Assembly: GCA_946412355.1 (NCBI GenBank)
Contig: CAMKGX010000010.1
Coordinates: 1 to 49,467, forward strand
DNA from: an uncultured Clostridia bacterium
GTDB taxonomy: Bacteria; Bacillota; Clostridia; Oscillospirales; Oscillospiraceae
Reading direction: 5' to 3'
Length of the DNA stretch: 49,467 nucleotides
Below the pieces are notes generated by a model that saw only the letters and a list, made by a program, of their open reading frames with translations, did not search any database and was not told where the DNA came from. Positions 13,843 to 21,664 of the stretch are shown here, piece by piece (position 1 is the first letter of the stretch; each line of letters starts with the position of its first letter). The position numbers were made by a program, and so were the translations under genes.

Positions 13843-14337
13843 TTATCGGTAAAACCCCACGATATGCAGCACGCGGAATTCCGCGTATTCGTAGCTGCTT
13901 AAAGGGCGGAAATCCGCGTCCAGGCTGTGGGCCGCCACCAGAATGTCATCTGCCGTGGCGCCCCTGACCTCTACCACCACAGGGCTGTGCTGGAACACGC
14001 TGCCGTCAAAGCGCAGCTGCAGCACGTCGCCCGGCTGGGCCATGGCCAGTTCCCGGCTCACCACCGCCGCGGGGCCAGGCGAAGTTTCCGGACGCACCAG
14101 AAAGTTGTGGAGAAACTCCACGCCCGTCCAGGCCGGGGCGCGATCACGGGCGGAGCGATAGTACCAGCCAAACACCGGCTTGTAGTTCATTACGCCGCAG
14201 CCTGCGAAGAGACACTGGGAGGCGAAATTGGTACAGTCGCCGCCCAGGCGCTCAAAGTCATAGTAGCGCGGATTGCGCCCAAAGGCCCATTGGTGGGCAT
14301 ACGCCACGGCGGCCTCCCGGTTGTACGCATACAGCAC
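13843..14337 (-). CDS. Putative amidase-domain (Amidase_6) protein
   Basis: This 164-residue protein matches the putative amidase domain, a papain-like (NlpC/CHAP-like) fold. The N-terminus YNREAAVAYAHQWA and GGDCTNFASQC at ~32-42 (nucleophile Cys35) are typical; the catalytic His is probably in FQHSPVVV. There is no signal peptide, so either it is cytoplasmic or the domain is used inside the mother cell. Proteins of this family are frequent in spore formers, often with a peptidoglycan role; the substrate here is unknown. GTG start preceded by GGGGGAG. Single gene. Confidence 0.8.
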   Translation of the reverse strand: MLYAYNREAAVAYAHQWAFGRNPRYYDFERLGGDCTNFASQCLFAGCGVMNYKPVFGWYYRSARDRAPAWTGVEFLHNFLVRPETSPGPAAVVSRELAMAQPGDVLQLRFDGSVFQHSPVVVEVRGATADDILVAAHSLDADFRPLSSYEYAEFRVLHIVGFYR

Positions 14338-14384
14338 GGCCTCTCCCCCTCCCTGTCATTCTATGCCGGGCGGGGCGCGGGCGG

Positions 14385-14741
14385 TCAGCCGTCCATCTCC
14401 TCCATGATATGCTCGAAGGCCAGGGCAAAAATCCGGTCGATATGCTCATCGTCCAGGGAATAGTACACCACCCTGCCCTGCTTGCGAATTTTCACCAACC
14501 GTGCGTCCCGCAGGATTTTCAGCTGATGGCTCACCGCCGACTGGGTCATGTCCAGAATCGCCGCCAGGTCGTTGACGCACATCTCCTCGATGTGCAGCGC
14601 ACAGATCATCCGGCTGCGGGTGGAATCGCCAAACACCTTGAACAGCTCCGATACCTCATACAGAGGCTCCTCGTCCGGCATTTTCTCCCGCACCGAGCGC
14701 ACCACGTCCTCGTGGATCAGGTTTTTTTCTGTCAGTTCCAT
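14385..14741 (-). CDS. ArsR/SmtB-family metal-responsive repressor
   Basis: This 118-residue winged-helix repressor has the DNA-recognition helix MTQSAVSHQLKILRDARLV and wing RKQGRVVYYSL. The C-terminal helix has D-x-H-x10-H-x2-E (DEHIDRIFALAFEHIMEE), the zinc-sensing alpha-5 site of SmtB/CzrA proteins. The alpha-3 motif reads EMCVNDL instead of ELCVCDL, so one Cys is missing and the alpha-5 site should dominate. The ATG at 14741 has GGAGG 7 bases upstream. No metal efflux gene lies next to it. Its promoter is separated from it by a palindromic MITE. Confidence 0.9.
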   Translation of the reverse strand: MELTEKNLIHEDVVRSVREKMPDEEPLYEVSELFKVFGDSTRSRMICALHIEEMCVNDLAAILDMTQSAVSHQLKILRDARLVKIRKQGRVVYYSLDDEHIDRIFALAFEHIMEEMDG

Positions 14742-14763
14742 GTACATACCTCCGACAGCTTTC

Positions 14764-14931
14764 TTAAGGCACCACCGCATAATTCGACGAGAGCGAATCC
14801 CGAGAAAAATTTGGGTTCTGGTGAAGTCACTTTTTCGCAGGAATACTTTGTGTATTGCAAGAAAAAGTGACGAGACCAGGGCACAAATTTTCCGGGAGGC
14901 GCCGAAGACGGGTTGTGCGGTGCTGCCTTAA
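14764..14931. mobile_element. 168-bp palindromic MITE-like element
   Basis: Both ends read TTAAGGCA-s-CACCGCA inwards and the two halves pair almost throughout: AAAAATTTG/CAAATTTT, CTGGT/ACCAG, GTCACTTTTT/AAAAAGTGAC, AATAC/GTATT. No open frame. A TTAA is present at both ends and could be the target duplication. The element lies between the arsR ribosome binding site and its promoter, so transcripts would carry a long fold-back leader. Confidence 0.8.
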
Positions 14932-14936
14932 TTATT

Positions 14937-14965
14937 ATCATACCCCATTCTCATCAAAAGCGCAA
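14937..14965 (-). promoter_or_regulatory. Promoter upstream of the MITE, reading toward arsR
   Basis: TTGCGC-N17-TATGAT on the minus strand. The predicted start lies at the outer edge of the palindromic element. Confidence 0.55.
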
Positions 14966-14990
14966 GCTATGGCCGGAATATGACAGAAAA

Positions 14991-15019
14991 ATGCCCCGAA
15001 GCAGGTGGCTTCGGGGCAT
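14991..15019 (-). terminator. fba terminator
   Basis: ATGCCCCGAAGC/GCTTCGGGGCAT stem (12 bp) followed on the minus strand by T5, 27 bases after the fba stop. Confidence 0.9.
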
Positions 15020-15045
15020 AAATACTATGCAAATGGGGCGATTAC

Positions 15046-15987
15046 TCAGCACTCAGCCTTGCCGTCGCAGCCGAGCACGTCCACCAGCTTGTGCTTCACC
15101 AGCTCCTTGATGTTGGCGCGGGCGGGCTTCAGATACTGGCGGGGATCGAAGTCGGCGGGATGGTCATGGAAGTACTTGCGGATGGTGCCGGTCATGGCCA
15201 GACGCAGGTCGGAGTCAATGTTGATCTTGCAAACGGCCATGGAGGCAGCCTTGCGCAGCTGATCCTCGGGCACGCCGATGGCGTCGGGCATGTTGCCGCC
15301 GTTCTCGTTGATCATCTTCACATACTCCTGGGGCACGGAAGAAGAGCCGTGGAGCACGATGGGGAAGCCGGGAAGACGGCGCTGGACCTCCTCCAGGATG
15401 TCGAAGCGCAGCTGGGGCTTGGTGCCAGGCTTGAACTTGTAAGCGCCGTGGCTGGTGCCGATGGCGATGGCCAGAGAGTCGCAGCCGGTGCGCTCCACGA
15501 ACTCCTGCACATCCTCGGGACGGGTGTAGCTGGAATCCTCGGCGCTGACCTTGACCTCATCCTCGATGCCGGCCAGGGTGCCCAGCTCGGCCTCTACCAC
15601 CACGCCGTGGGCGTGGGCATACTCCACCACCTGACGGGTAATGGCGATGTTCTCCTCGAAGGGCTTGGAGCTGGCGTCAATCATGACGGAGGTAAAGCCG
15701 TCGTCGATGCAGGACTTGCAGGTCTCGAAGCTGTCGCCGTGGTCCAGATGCAGGCAGATGGGCAGGCCGGTCTCAATCTCGGCGGCCTCCACCAGCTTGA
15801 TGAGGTAGGTGCGGTTGGCATAGGCGCGGGCACCCTTGGAAACCTGCAGGATCACAGGGGCGTTCAGCTCTTTGCAGGCCTCGGTGATGCCCTGAATGAT
15901 CTCCATATTGTTGACGTTGAAAGCGCCGATGGCGTAGCCGCCCTCGTAGGCCTTCTTGAACATCTCGGTAGAAGTAACCAGAGGCAT
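15046..15987 (-). CDS. fba: Class II fructose-bisphosphate aldolase
   Basis: Zinc aldolase of glycolysis and gluconeogenesis that cleaves fructose 1,6-bisphosphate to glyceraldehyde 3-phosphate and dihydroxyacetone phosphate. The 313 residues contain the catalytic/zinc region CLHLDHGDSFE (about 78-88), VEAELGTLAG, AIGTSHGAYK with a zinc His, and VLHGSSSVP with the other. Length fits the class IIB enzymes. AAGGAG lies 9 bases before the ATG. It has its own promoter and terminator and is divergent from the phosphofructokinase gene, so two successive glycolytic steps share one intergenic region. Confidence 0.96.
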   Translation of the reverse strand: MPLVTSTEMFKKAYEGGYAIGAFNVNNMEIIQGITEACKELNAPVILQVSKGARAYANRTYLIKLVEAAEIETGLPICLHLDHGDSFETCKSCIDDGFTSVMIDASSKPFEENIAITRQVVEYAHAHGVVVEAELGTLAGIEDEVKVSAEDSSYTRPEDVQEFVERTGCDSLAIAIGTSHGAYKFKPGTKPQLRFDILEEVQRRLPGFPIVLHGSSSVPQEYVKMINENGGNMPDAIGVPEDQLRKAASMAVCKINIDSDLRLAMTGTIRKYFHDHPADFDPRQYLKPARANIKELVKHKLVDVLGCDGKAEC

Positions 15988-16028
15988 AGTAATGATCTCC
16001 TTTATTAAAAAAATTGTTTCAGTTGTAT

Positions 16029-16067
16029 GGAACGTTCCTATTGTATCATATTTTTTTGGTTTTGCAA
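16029..16067 (-). promoter_or_regulatory. fba promoter with palindrome at the start site
   Basis: TTGCAA-N16-TACAAT with TGn extended -10 on the minus strand (16040-16067). The perfect palindrome GGAACGTTCC at 16029-16038 covers the predicted transcription start and is a candidate operator. Confidence 0.6.
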
Positions 16068-16165
16068 GGGCAAACTACCTTTACAAGCGGATTTTTCCAT
16101 GATAAAATATCTGGCGTTCGAGCGAATGTCATTCATGTATTATATACATTATGGAGGTAATTGAT

Positions 16166-17404
16166 ATGAACGAACTGAAAGGTGCCTGCATCATCGGCCA
16201 GTCCGGCGGCCCCACTTCCGTTATCAACGCCAGCGCCTACGGCGTCATTGACACCGCGCTGAAATCCGGCTGCATCACCCAGGTGCTGGGCGCGGAGCAC
16301 GGCATCAAGGGCGTGCTGAACGACAGGCTGTTTGACATGGGTCTGGAGGACCCCGAGGAGCTGCGACTGATGAAGTACACCCCCTCCTCTGCCCTGGGCT
16401 CCTGCCGCTATAAAATCGCCGACCCCGAGAAGGACGACACCGATTACAAGCGCATCCTGGAGGTCTTCAAGAAGCACAACGTCCGCTACTTCTTCTATAA
16501 CGGCGGCAACGACTCCATGGACACCTGCAACAAGATCAGCAAGTATATGCAGTCCGTGGGTTATGAGTGCCGCGTGATGGGCGTGCCCAAGACCATCGAC
16601 AACGACCTGTGGGGCACCGATCACTGCCCCGGCTACGCCAGCGCTGCCAAGTATATCGCCACCTCCATCATGGAGGTCTACCAGGACGCCCGGGTGTATG
16701 ACACCGGCATGATCGCCGTGGTGGAGGTCATGGGCCGCCACGCCGGCTGGCTTACCGCCGCCTCCGCCCTGGCCAGCGAGTACGGCTGCGGCCCCGACCT
16801 GATCTACATGCCCGAGACCGACTTCGACATGGACAAGTTCATCGCCGACGTCAAGCGCATCTATGCCGAGCGCAACTACTGCCTCATCGCCGTGTCCGAG
16901 GGCATCCACTACGCCGACGGCACCTTCGTGTCCGAGGCCAAGACCTCAGCCACCGACGGCTTCGGTCACGCTCAGCTGGGCGGCACCGCCACCATGCTGG
17001 CCGACATCCTGAAGAAGGAAACCGGCGCCAAGGTCCGCGGCATTGAGCTGAACCTGCTGCAGCGCTGCGGCGCACACCTGGCCTCTGAGACCGACATTGA
17101 GGAGTCCTACATGGCCGGTAAGGCCGCCGTGGAAAACGCCGTGGCCGGCATCACCGACAAGATGATCGGTTTCGAGCGCGGCGTGGTGGACGGCAAGTAT
17201 GCCTGCCGCACCAAGCTGCTGCCCCTCACCGAGGTGGCTAACACCGAGAAGAAGCTGCCCCGTGAGTGGATCAATGAGGCCGGCAACGGCGTAAACCACC
17301 AGTTCATCGAGTACGCTCTGCCCTTGATCCAGGGCGAGCCCGACCTGCCCAAGGTGGATTCCCTGCCCCGCTTCTGCCACCTGAAGAAGATTCTGGCCAA
17401 GTAA
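16166..17404 (+). CDS. pfp: 6-phosphofructokinase, diphosphate-dependent type
   Basis: Phosphorylates fructose 6-phosphate. This 412-residue group-II-like enzyme has GGNDS at 113-117 and PKTIDND at 141-147. ATP enzymes normally have Gly at the position of Asp116 and Gly at that of Lys142; Asp and Lys there are the known marks of diphosphate use, so the reaction is probably reversible and PPi-driven. MGRHAGW and the C-terminal domain are intact. Start ATG 16166: GGAGG 8 bases upstream; an ATG five codons earlier overlaps that site. Followed by a duplicated terminator and an element copy. Confidence 0.9.
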   Translation: MNELKGACIIGQSGGPTSVINASAYGVIDTALKSGCITQVLGAEHGIKGVLNDRLFDMGLEDPEELRLMKYTPSSALGSCRYKIADPEKDDTDYKRILEVFKKHNVRYFFYNGGNDSMDTCNKISKYMQSVGYECRVMGVPKTIDNDLWGTDHCPGYASAAKYIATSIMEVYQDARVYDTGMIAVVEVMGRHAGWLTAASALASEYGCGPDLIYMPETDFDMDKFIADVKRIYAERNYCLIAVSEGIHYADGTFVSEAKTSATDGFGHAQLGGTATMLADILKKETGAKVRGIELNLLQRCGAHLASETDIEESYMAGKAAVENAVAGITDKMIGFERGVVDGKYACRTKLLPLTEVANTEKKLPREWINEAGNGVNHQFIEYALPLIQGEPDLPKVDSLPRFCHLKKILAK

Positions 17405-17424
17405 ATTGTCTTATACGAGCAAAG

Positions 17425-17450
17425 CACCGCAGCGAACGCTGCGGTGCTTT
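17425..17450 (+). terminator. pfp terminator hairpin, left copy of 26-bp duplication
   Basis: CACCGCAGCG-AA-CGCTGCGGTG followed by CTTT; the same 26 bp recur at 17640-17665 beyond the element. Confidence 0.75.
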
Positions 17451-17639
17451 GCAAATTGTCAAAAAAAGCATCGCAGATTTCGCGCCCGCAGGCGCGAACC
17501 CTTGAAATCCGAAAAAACTGACGACATGCGCGTCAGTTTTTTCACTTCTCAGGCTACGAAGTGTGCGAGCGAAGCGAGCGCGCGCAGTAGACTGCAATCC
17601 CATTGTTAAAAAACGGCGGAGCCGTTTTTTAACAAAAAA
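17451..17639. mobile_element. Dispersed terminator-associated element, copy 3 (~189 bp)
   Basis: Same order of hairpins as the copy at 5133-5338, but the variable third stem is replaced by a short GCGAGCGAAGCGAGCG sequence and the final GGCTCAA is missing. Compared with copy 2, the pair g5199-c5217 is c17518-g17536, and the pair c5304-g5328 is t17607-a17631, so both members changed together. No coding potential. Located between convergent genes pfp and coaX. Confidence 0.75.
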
Positions 17640-17665
17640 CACCGCAGCGAACGCTGCGGTGCTTT
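17640..17665 (-). terminator. Right copy of the duplicated terminator hairpin (coaX side)
   Basis: Identical over 26 bp to 17425-17450 and lies 11 bases past the coaX stop, with A6 on the left and T5 on the right, so it works in both directions. Confidence 0.75.
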
Positions 17666-17676
17666 TTGTCAAATGA

Positions 17677-18447
17677 TTACCGATTGCGCTGGTAAATGGC
17701 CCAAAGGCCCTCCATCAGCAGGTATTTGTCGTAGGTGACGGCGTTGCGGCAGTAGCGGGTGATAACCGGTGCCGGGGAGCCGGTGGCCACCACAGTGGGC
17801 GTCTCGCCGGGGATCATCTCCCGGATACGGTCGATGATGCCGTCCAGCATGGCGGCGGTGCCGTAAACGATGCCGTTGCGAAGGCAGTCGGCGCTGTTCT
17901 TGCCGATGAGGCTGCGGGGATGCTCCAGGGAGATGTTAGGCAGCAGCGCCGCCTGGCCGCTGAGGGCGTCCATGCTCAGGTATACGCCCGGGAACATGAG
18001 GCCGCCTTCATACGTCTTCTGGGCGGAGATATACGAAATGGTGGTGGCGGTACCCATCTCCACCATGATGATGGGCGCGGGGTACTTCTCCAGCGCCGCC
18101 ACAGCGCTGGCCACGATGTCGGCGCCCAACTGGTTGTGTACCTCCATGCGGATGTTGAGGCCCGTTTTCACGCCGGGGCCCACCATCATGGGCGGCTTGC
18201 CGGTAAGGCGGGTCAGTGCCTTTTCCATGGGGAAATTCATACCCGGCACCACGCTGGAAAAAATCGCGCCGGAAACGGCATGGATATCCACCCCATACAG
18301 GGCAAAGATGTTCATCAGGTCAATGCTGATTTGATCCGCCGTCTTACGGCTGTCGGTGTCCAAGGAGGAGAGAAACACAATCTTCTTGTCGTCATCCAGC
18401 ACACCCACGGAAATGGTGGAGTTGCCGATATCAATGGCCAGCAGCAT
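17677..18447 (-). CDS. coaX: Type III pantothenate kinase
   Basis: First step of coenzyme A synthesis: ATP phosphorylates pantothenate. The 256 residues belong to the ASKHA fold of CoaX: the phosphate-1 loop AIDIGNS (about 4-10), GPGVKTGL, the phosphate-2 motif VEMGTATTISY with its conserved Asp replaced by Glu-Met (usually DxGTATT), GG-x-MFPG, and ATGSPAPVI. ATG 18447 has GGGAGG 7 bases upstream; an ATG two codons earlier is less well placed. Single gene facing pfp across the element. Confidence 0.94.
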   Translation of the reverse strand: MLLAIDIGNSTISVGVLDDDKKIVFLSSLDTDSRKTADQISIDLMNIFALYGVDIHAVSGAIFSSVVPGMNFPMEKALTRLTGKPPMMVGPGVKTGLNIRMEVHNQLGADIVASAVAALEKYPAPIIMVEMGTATTISYISAQKTYEGGLMFPGVYLSMDALSGQAALLPNISLEHPRSLIGKNSADCLRNGIVYGTAAMLDGIIDRIREMIPGETPTVVATGSPAPVITRYCRNAVTYDKYLLMEGLWAIYQRNR

Positions 18448-18547
18448 ACGCATACCTCCCGAAAATACTACTTTGTATGTATCATATCACGGGGCAGCGT
18501 ATTTCGCAAGTCACAAGTGGCCCAAATCGCTGTAAATGCTATTCACT

Positions 18548-20029
18548 TTACAGAATAATGCAGATCAGACCTCCGCCGCCTTCATTGATGATGCGTTCCA
18601 GGGTTTGCTGCAATTTTCCTCTGGCGTCATCCGGCATACGTTTCAGTTTGGCCTGCAAGTCGTCGCTGACGATTTCGTTAAAGCTGCGGCCGAAGATATT
18701 GGACTGCCAGATCTTACTGGTGTCCCCCTCAAACTCCTGCAGCAGGTAGTTCACCATGTCTTCGGACTGCTTTTCGTTGCCCACGATGGGCGACACGGTG
18801 GTTTCTACGTCGGCGCGGATCATGTGGATGGACGGGGCGCTGGCTTTCATCCGCACGCTGTATCGCCCGCCCTGCTTGATGATCTCCGGGTCCTCCAGGT
18901 TCAGCTCCTCCACGCTGGGCATGACGATGCCATACCCCGTCTCCTTGGCGTCGTTCAGCGCCCGGGAGATCTTCTCATACTCCACCTTGACGCCGCCCAG
19001 GTCGGTAAGCAACTCCATAATGTCGCCGTCGTCGTGAACGGTGAGGCCGGAGCGCTGGCTGACGGTATCGTAGAACATCTCCCGGGGCATCTCCACCTCC
19101 GCCTCCGCCACACCGGTGCCCAGGTTGATGGCGCGGATGGAGGCATTGTCTATCTCCTCCCTCCCCCGCAAGCCCTGCAGGCAGCGGCGGATGTCTCGGA
19201 TGTGGGCCAAGTCCCCGGTTTCCTGGGAAATGGCCTGGTAGAGCGCCTTGCGCAGCGGATGCTCCGGCGGCAGCGCGTCGATCCAGGCAGGAAGATAGAA
19301 GTCCATCTCCTGCAGGGGAAATTCAAATAGTAAGTCCTGCAAAATGTCAGTAATCTGGCTATCTGTCAAGTGTAAACAGTTGACAGGGATGCACTGCACC
19401 TGATACTTGTTTTCCAACTGGGCGGCCAGGGCTTTCACCCCCTCGCTGTCGGGGTCGGTGGAGTTGAGCAGCACCACAAAGGGCTTGCCGATGGACTGCA
19501 GCTCCCGGATGACCCGCTCCTCCGCCTCCACATAGTCCTGGCGGGGAATATCGGTGATGGTGCCGTCGGTGGTGACCACAATGCCCACGGTGGAGTGCTC
19601 GTTGATGACCTTCTGTGTACCGATTTCCGCCGCCTCCGTCATGGGCATCTCCTGCTCCGACCAGGGTGTCATCACCATCCGGGGCAGTTCATCCTCCATC
19701 TGGCCCATGGCGCCGGGCACCATATAGCCCACGCAGTCCACCAGCCGCACGGAGAAGTCGCTGCCCTCCCCTGCGCTGATCTGCACCGCCTCCTCCGGCA
19801 CGAATTTGGGCTCCGCCGTCATGATGGTACGCCCGGAGCCGCTCTGAGGCAGCTCATCCTTGGCACGCTCACGGCGGTAATCGTCTGCCATGTTGGGCAG
19901 CACCTGGGACTCCATAAATCGCTTGATAAAGGTGGATTTGCCGGTACGCACAGGGCCGACCACACCGATGTAAATGCTGCCGCCTGTGCGCTTGGCCATA
20001 TCCTGATAGAGAGATGTGGATTGATTCAT
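18548..20029 (-). CDS. spoIVA: Stage IV sporulation protein A (coat morphogenetic ATPase)
   Basis: Polymerising ATPase that forms the basement layer of the spore coat on the forespore outer membrane. The 493 residues carry Walker A GPVRTGKST (25-33), a TRAFAC-like middle (DCVGYMVPGAMGQMEDE) and the conserved extreme C-terminus GGGGLICIIL that anchors the protein to SpoVM. Length matches the family (492 in Bacillus). I chose ATG 20029, with GGAGG 8 bases upstream. Single gene, convergent to nothing; yebC ends upstream with its own terminator. A CATAGGAA sequence upstream is a weak sigma-E -10 only. Confidence 0.97.
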   Translation of the reverse strand: MNQSTSLYQDMAKRTGGSIYIGVVGPVRTGKSTFIKRFMESQVLPNMADDYRRERAKDELPQSGSGRTIMTAEPKFVPEEAVQISAGEGSDFSVRLVDCVGYMVPGAMGQMEDELPRMVMTPWSEQEMPMTEAAEIGTQKVINEHSTVGIVVTTDGTITDIPRQDYVEAEERVIRELQSIGKPFVVLLNSTDPDSEGVKALAAQLENKYQVQCIPVNCLHLTDSQITDILQDLLFEFPLQEMDFYLPAWIDALPPEHPLRKALYQAISQETGDLAHIRDIRRCLQGLRGREEIDNASIRAINLGTGVAEAEVEMPREMFYDTVSQRSGLTVHDDGDIMELLTDLGGVKVEYEKISRALNDAKETGYGIVMPSVEELNLEDPEIIKQGGRYSVRMKASAPSIHMIRADVETTVSPIVGNEKQSEDMVNYLLQEFEGDTSKIWQSNIFGRSFNEIVSDDLQAKLKRMPDDARGKLQQTLERIINEGGGGLICIIL

Positions 20030-20095
20030 AGTGACGACCTCCGCAATTTGCATTCGTTTAGTCATTCCTATGAGACAACTCCCGGGGATAGAAGT

Positions 20096-20128
20096 AAAAA
20101 ATCCCGCACCCTTTCGGGCGCGGGATTT
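20096..20128 (-). terminator. yebC terminator
   Basis: AAATCCCGCGCCC/GGGTGCGGGATTT stem followed by a T run on the minus strand. Confidence 0.88.
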
Positions 20129-20140
20129 ATGTAGGTCAAA

Positions 20141-20875
20141 TCAGTCCTGCTGCCAGTTGTGCCACACGTTCTGCACGTCTTCGTTGTCCTCCAGCATGTC
20201 CAGGAGCTTTTCCATGTTTTTCACGTCGTCGGGATCGGTCATGGTGACGTAGTTCTGGGGCACCATCTCAATGTCGGCGCTGACGAAGTGGTAGCCCTTG
20301 CTCTCCAGAGCGGCCACCACGGCGTTGAAGTCGTTGGGGTCGGTGGTGATCTCAAACACGGGGCCGTCGGCCTCGAAGTCGGCAGCGCCGGAGTCCAGCG
20401 CGTCCATCATCACGGTGTCCTCGTCCAGCTCCTCGTCCTCGTTGTCGATGACGATAACACCCTTGCGGTCGAAGCTCCAGCTCACGCAGCCCTGGGCGCC
20501 AAGGCCCTTGCCGTACTTATCGAAATAGTGACGGACCTCCGGGGCGGTGCGCTGGCGGTTGTCGGTCAGCGCCTCCACGATGACGGCGATGCCGTTGGGG
20601 CCGTAGCCCTCGTAGGTGACGGACTCGTAGTTATCGGTGTTGCCGTTGCCCAGGGCCTTTTCGATGGTGCGCTTGATGTTGTCGTTGGGCATATTGGCAG
20701 CCTTGGCCTTGGCCACCACAGTAGCCAGGCTGGAGTTATAGGCGGGGTCGCCGCTGCCGCCCTGCTTGACGGCCACGATGATCTCCTTGGCAATCTTGGT
20801 AAAGGCGGCGCTGCGCTTGGCGTCAGCCGCGCCCTTGGTCTTTTGAATATTGTGCCACTTGGAATGTCCGGACAT
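20141..20875 (-). CDS. yebC: YebC/PmpR (TACO1) family protein
   Basis: This 244-residue protein has the family start MSGHSKWHNIQ and the acidic C-terminal domains. Members were first described as transcription regulators; more recent work on TACO1/YebC links them to translation of proline-rich stretches. The internal GYGPNGIAVIVEALTDN and KGLGAQGCVSWSF motifs are typical. Start ATG with GAGAAAT upstream. It lies 3 bases after nif3, so the two are probably co-transcribed. No unusual feature. Confidence 0.94.
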   Translation of the reverse strand: MSGHSKWHNIQKTKGAADAKRSAAFTKIAKEIIVAVKQGGSGDPAYNSSLATVVAKAKAANMPNDNIKRTIEKALGNGNTDNYESVTYEGYGPNGIAVIVEALTDNRQRTAPEVRHYFDKYGKGLGAQGCVSWSFDRKGVIVIDNEDEELDEDTVMMDALDSGAADFEADGPVFEITTDPNDFNAVVAALESKGYHFVSADIEMVPQNYVTMTDPDDVKNMEKLLDMLEDNEDVQNVWHNWQQD

Positions 20876-20878
20876 AGT

Positions 20879-21664
20879 TTATTTCTCCTTTATGCAATAT
20901 TGAATGATCTCCTGGCGATGGGCCTGGCTCAGGCACAAGCGCAAATCGGGAAACGCGCCTTGCAGACGGGACACGATCTCGGGGCAAATCAAATTCTCTG
21001 TGGGAAAATGCCCCGCGTCGATCAGATTGATGGCCCCATGGTCCAAAAACTCGTGGTATTTCAAGTCCGACGTGACAAAGGTGTCGCAGCCCAGCGCCAT
21101 TGCGTTTTCGATATACTCGCCGCAGGCGCCGCCGCCCACCGCCACGCGGTGAACCGGCCTTCCGCTATCGGTATATCGCAAGCCGTTACATCCTAATGAT
21201 TTTAGCACAAAAGAGGTAAACTCCACAAGGGGTATTTCACATTTTGTTGTGCCGATTCGTCCAATTTTTTCATCATTTAGCGGTGAAATGTCGGAAAGCC
21301 CCAGGGCGTTCGCCAAAACGTCGTTGACGCCGCCCTCCGCTGCATCCAGATTGGTGTGCATGCAAATAGCGGAGATGCCGTGACGTAGCAGCTTCATCAC
21401 CATGCGGCCCTGGGCATCTTCGTCGGTGATGTGCTGCACCTTATGCCAGGTGCAGTTCATGATGGGATGGTGGGACACAATGAGGTCAGCGCCCATGGTC
21501 ACAGCCTCCTCCACCACCGGCTCGGTGATGTCCAGCGACACCAGCACCCTGCGGACGGCGCTGCCGCCCTCCCCTACCAGGTGGCCCACATTGTCCCAGT
21601 CCGCTGCCAGGTCACGGGGCGCCCAGGCAAAGAGCATCTTCTCAATGTCGCGCACAGTGGTCAT
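20879..21664 (-). CDS. Nif3-like dinuclear metal centre protein
   Basis: This 261-residue protein is of the Nif3/YqfO/DUF34 family. Metal ligands are visible in SHHPI (His65-His66), HTNLDAAEGGVND (His104, Asp107) and the C-terminal DAGHFPTEN. It lacks the PII-like insert that enlarges YqfO of Bacillus to ~370 residues. The GTP cyclohydrolase label sometimes attached to this family is not well supported. Start ATG overlaps the trmK stop (ATGA). trmK-nif3 is a widely conserved pair in Firmicutes. Confidence 0.92.
   Translation of the reverse strand: MTTVRDIEKMLFAWAPRDLAADWDNVGHLVGEGGSAVRRVLVSLDITEPVVEEAVTMGADLIVSHHPIMNCTWHKVQHITDEDAQGRMVMKLLRHGISAICMHTNLDAAEGGVNDVLANALGLSDISPLNDEKIGRIGTTKCEIPLVEFTSFVLKSLGCNGLRYTDSGRPVHRVAVGGGACGEYIENAMALGCDTFVTSDLKYHEFLDHGAINLIDAGHFPTENLICPEIVSRLQGAFPDLRLCLSQAHRQEIIQYCIKEK

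Noticed and set aside
14764-14931. Riboswitch in front of arsR
   Set aside because: The full-length palindrome with matching ends and TTAA borders fits a MITE better than a ligand-binding RNA.
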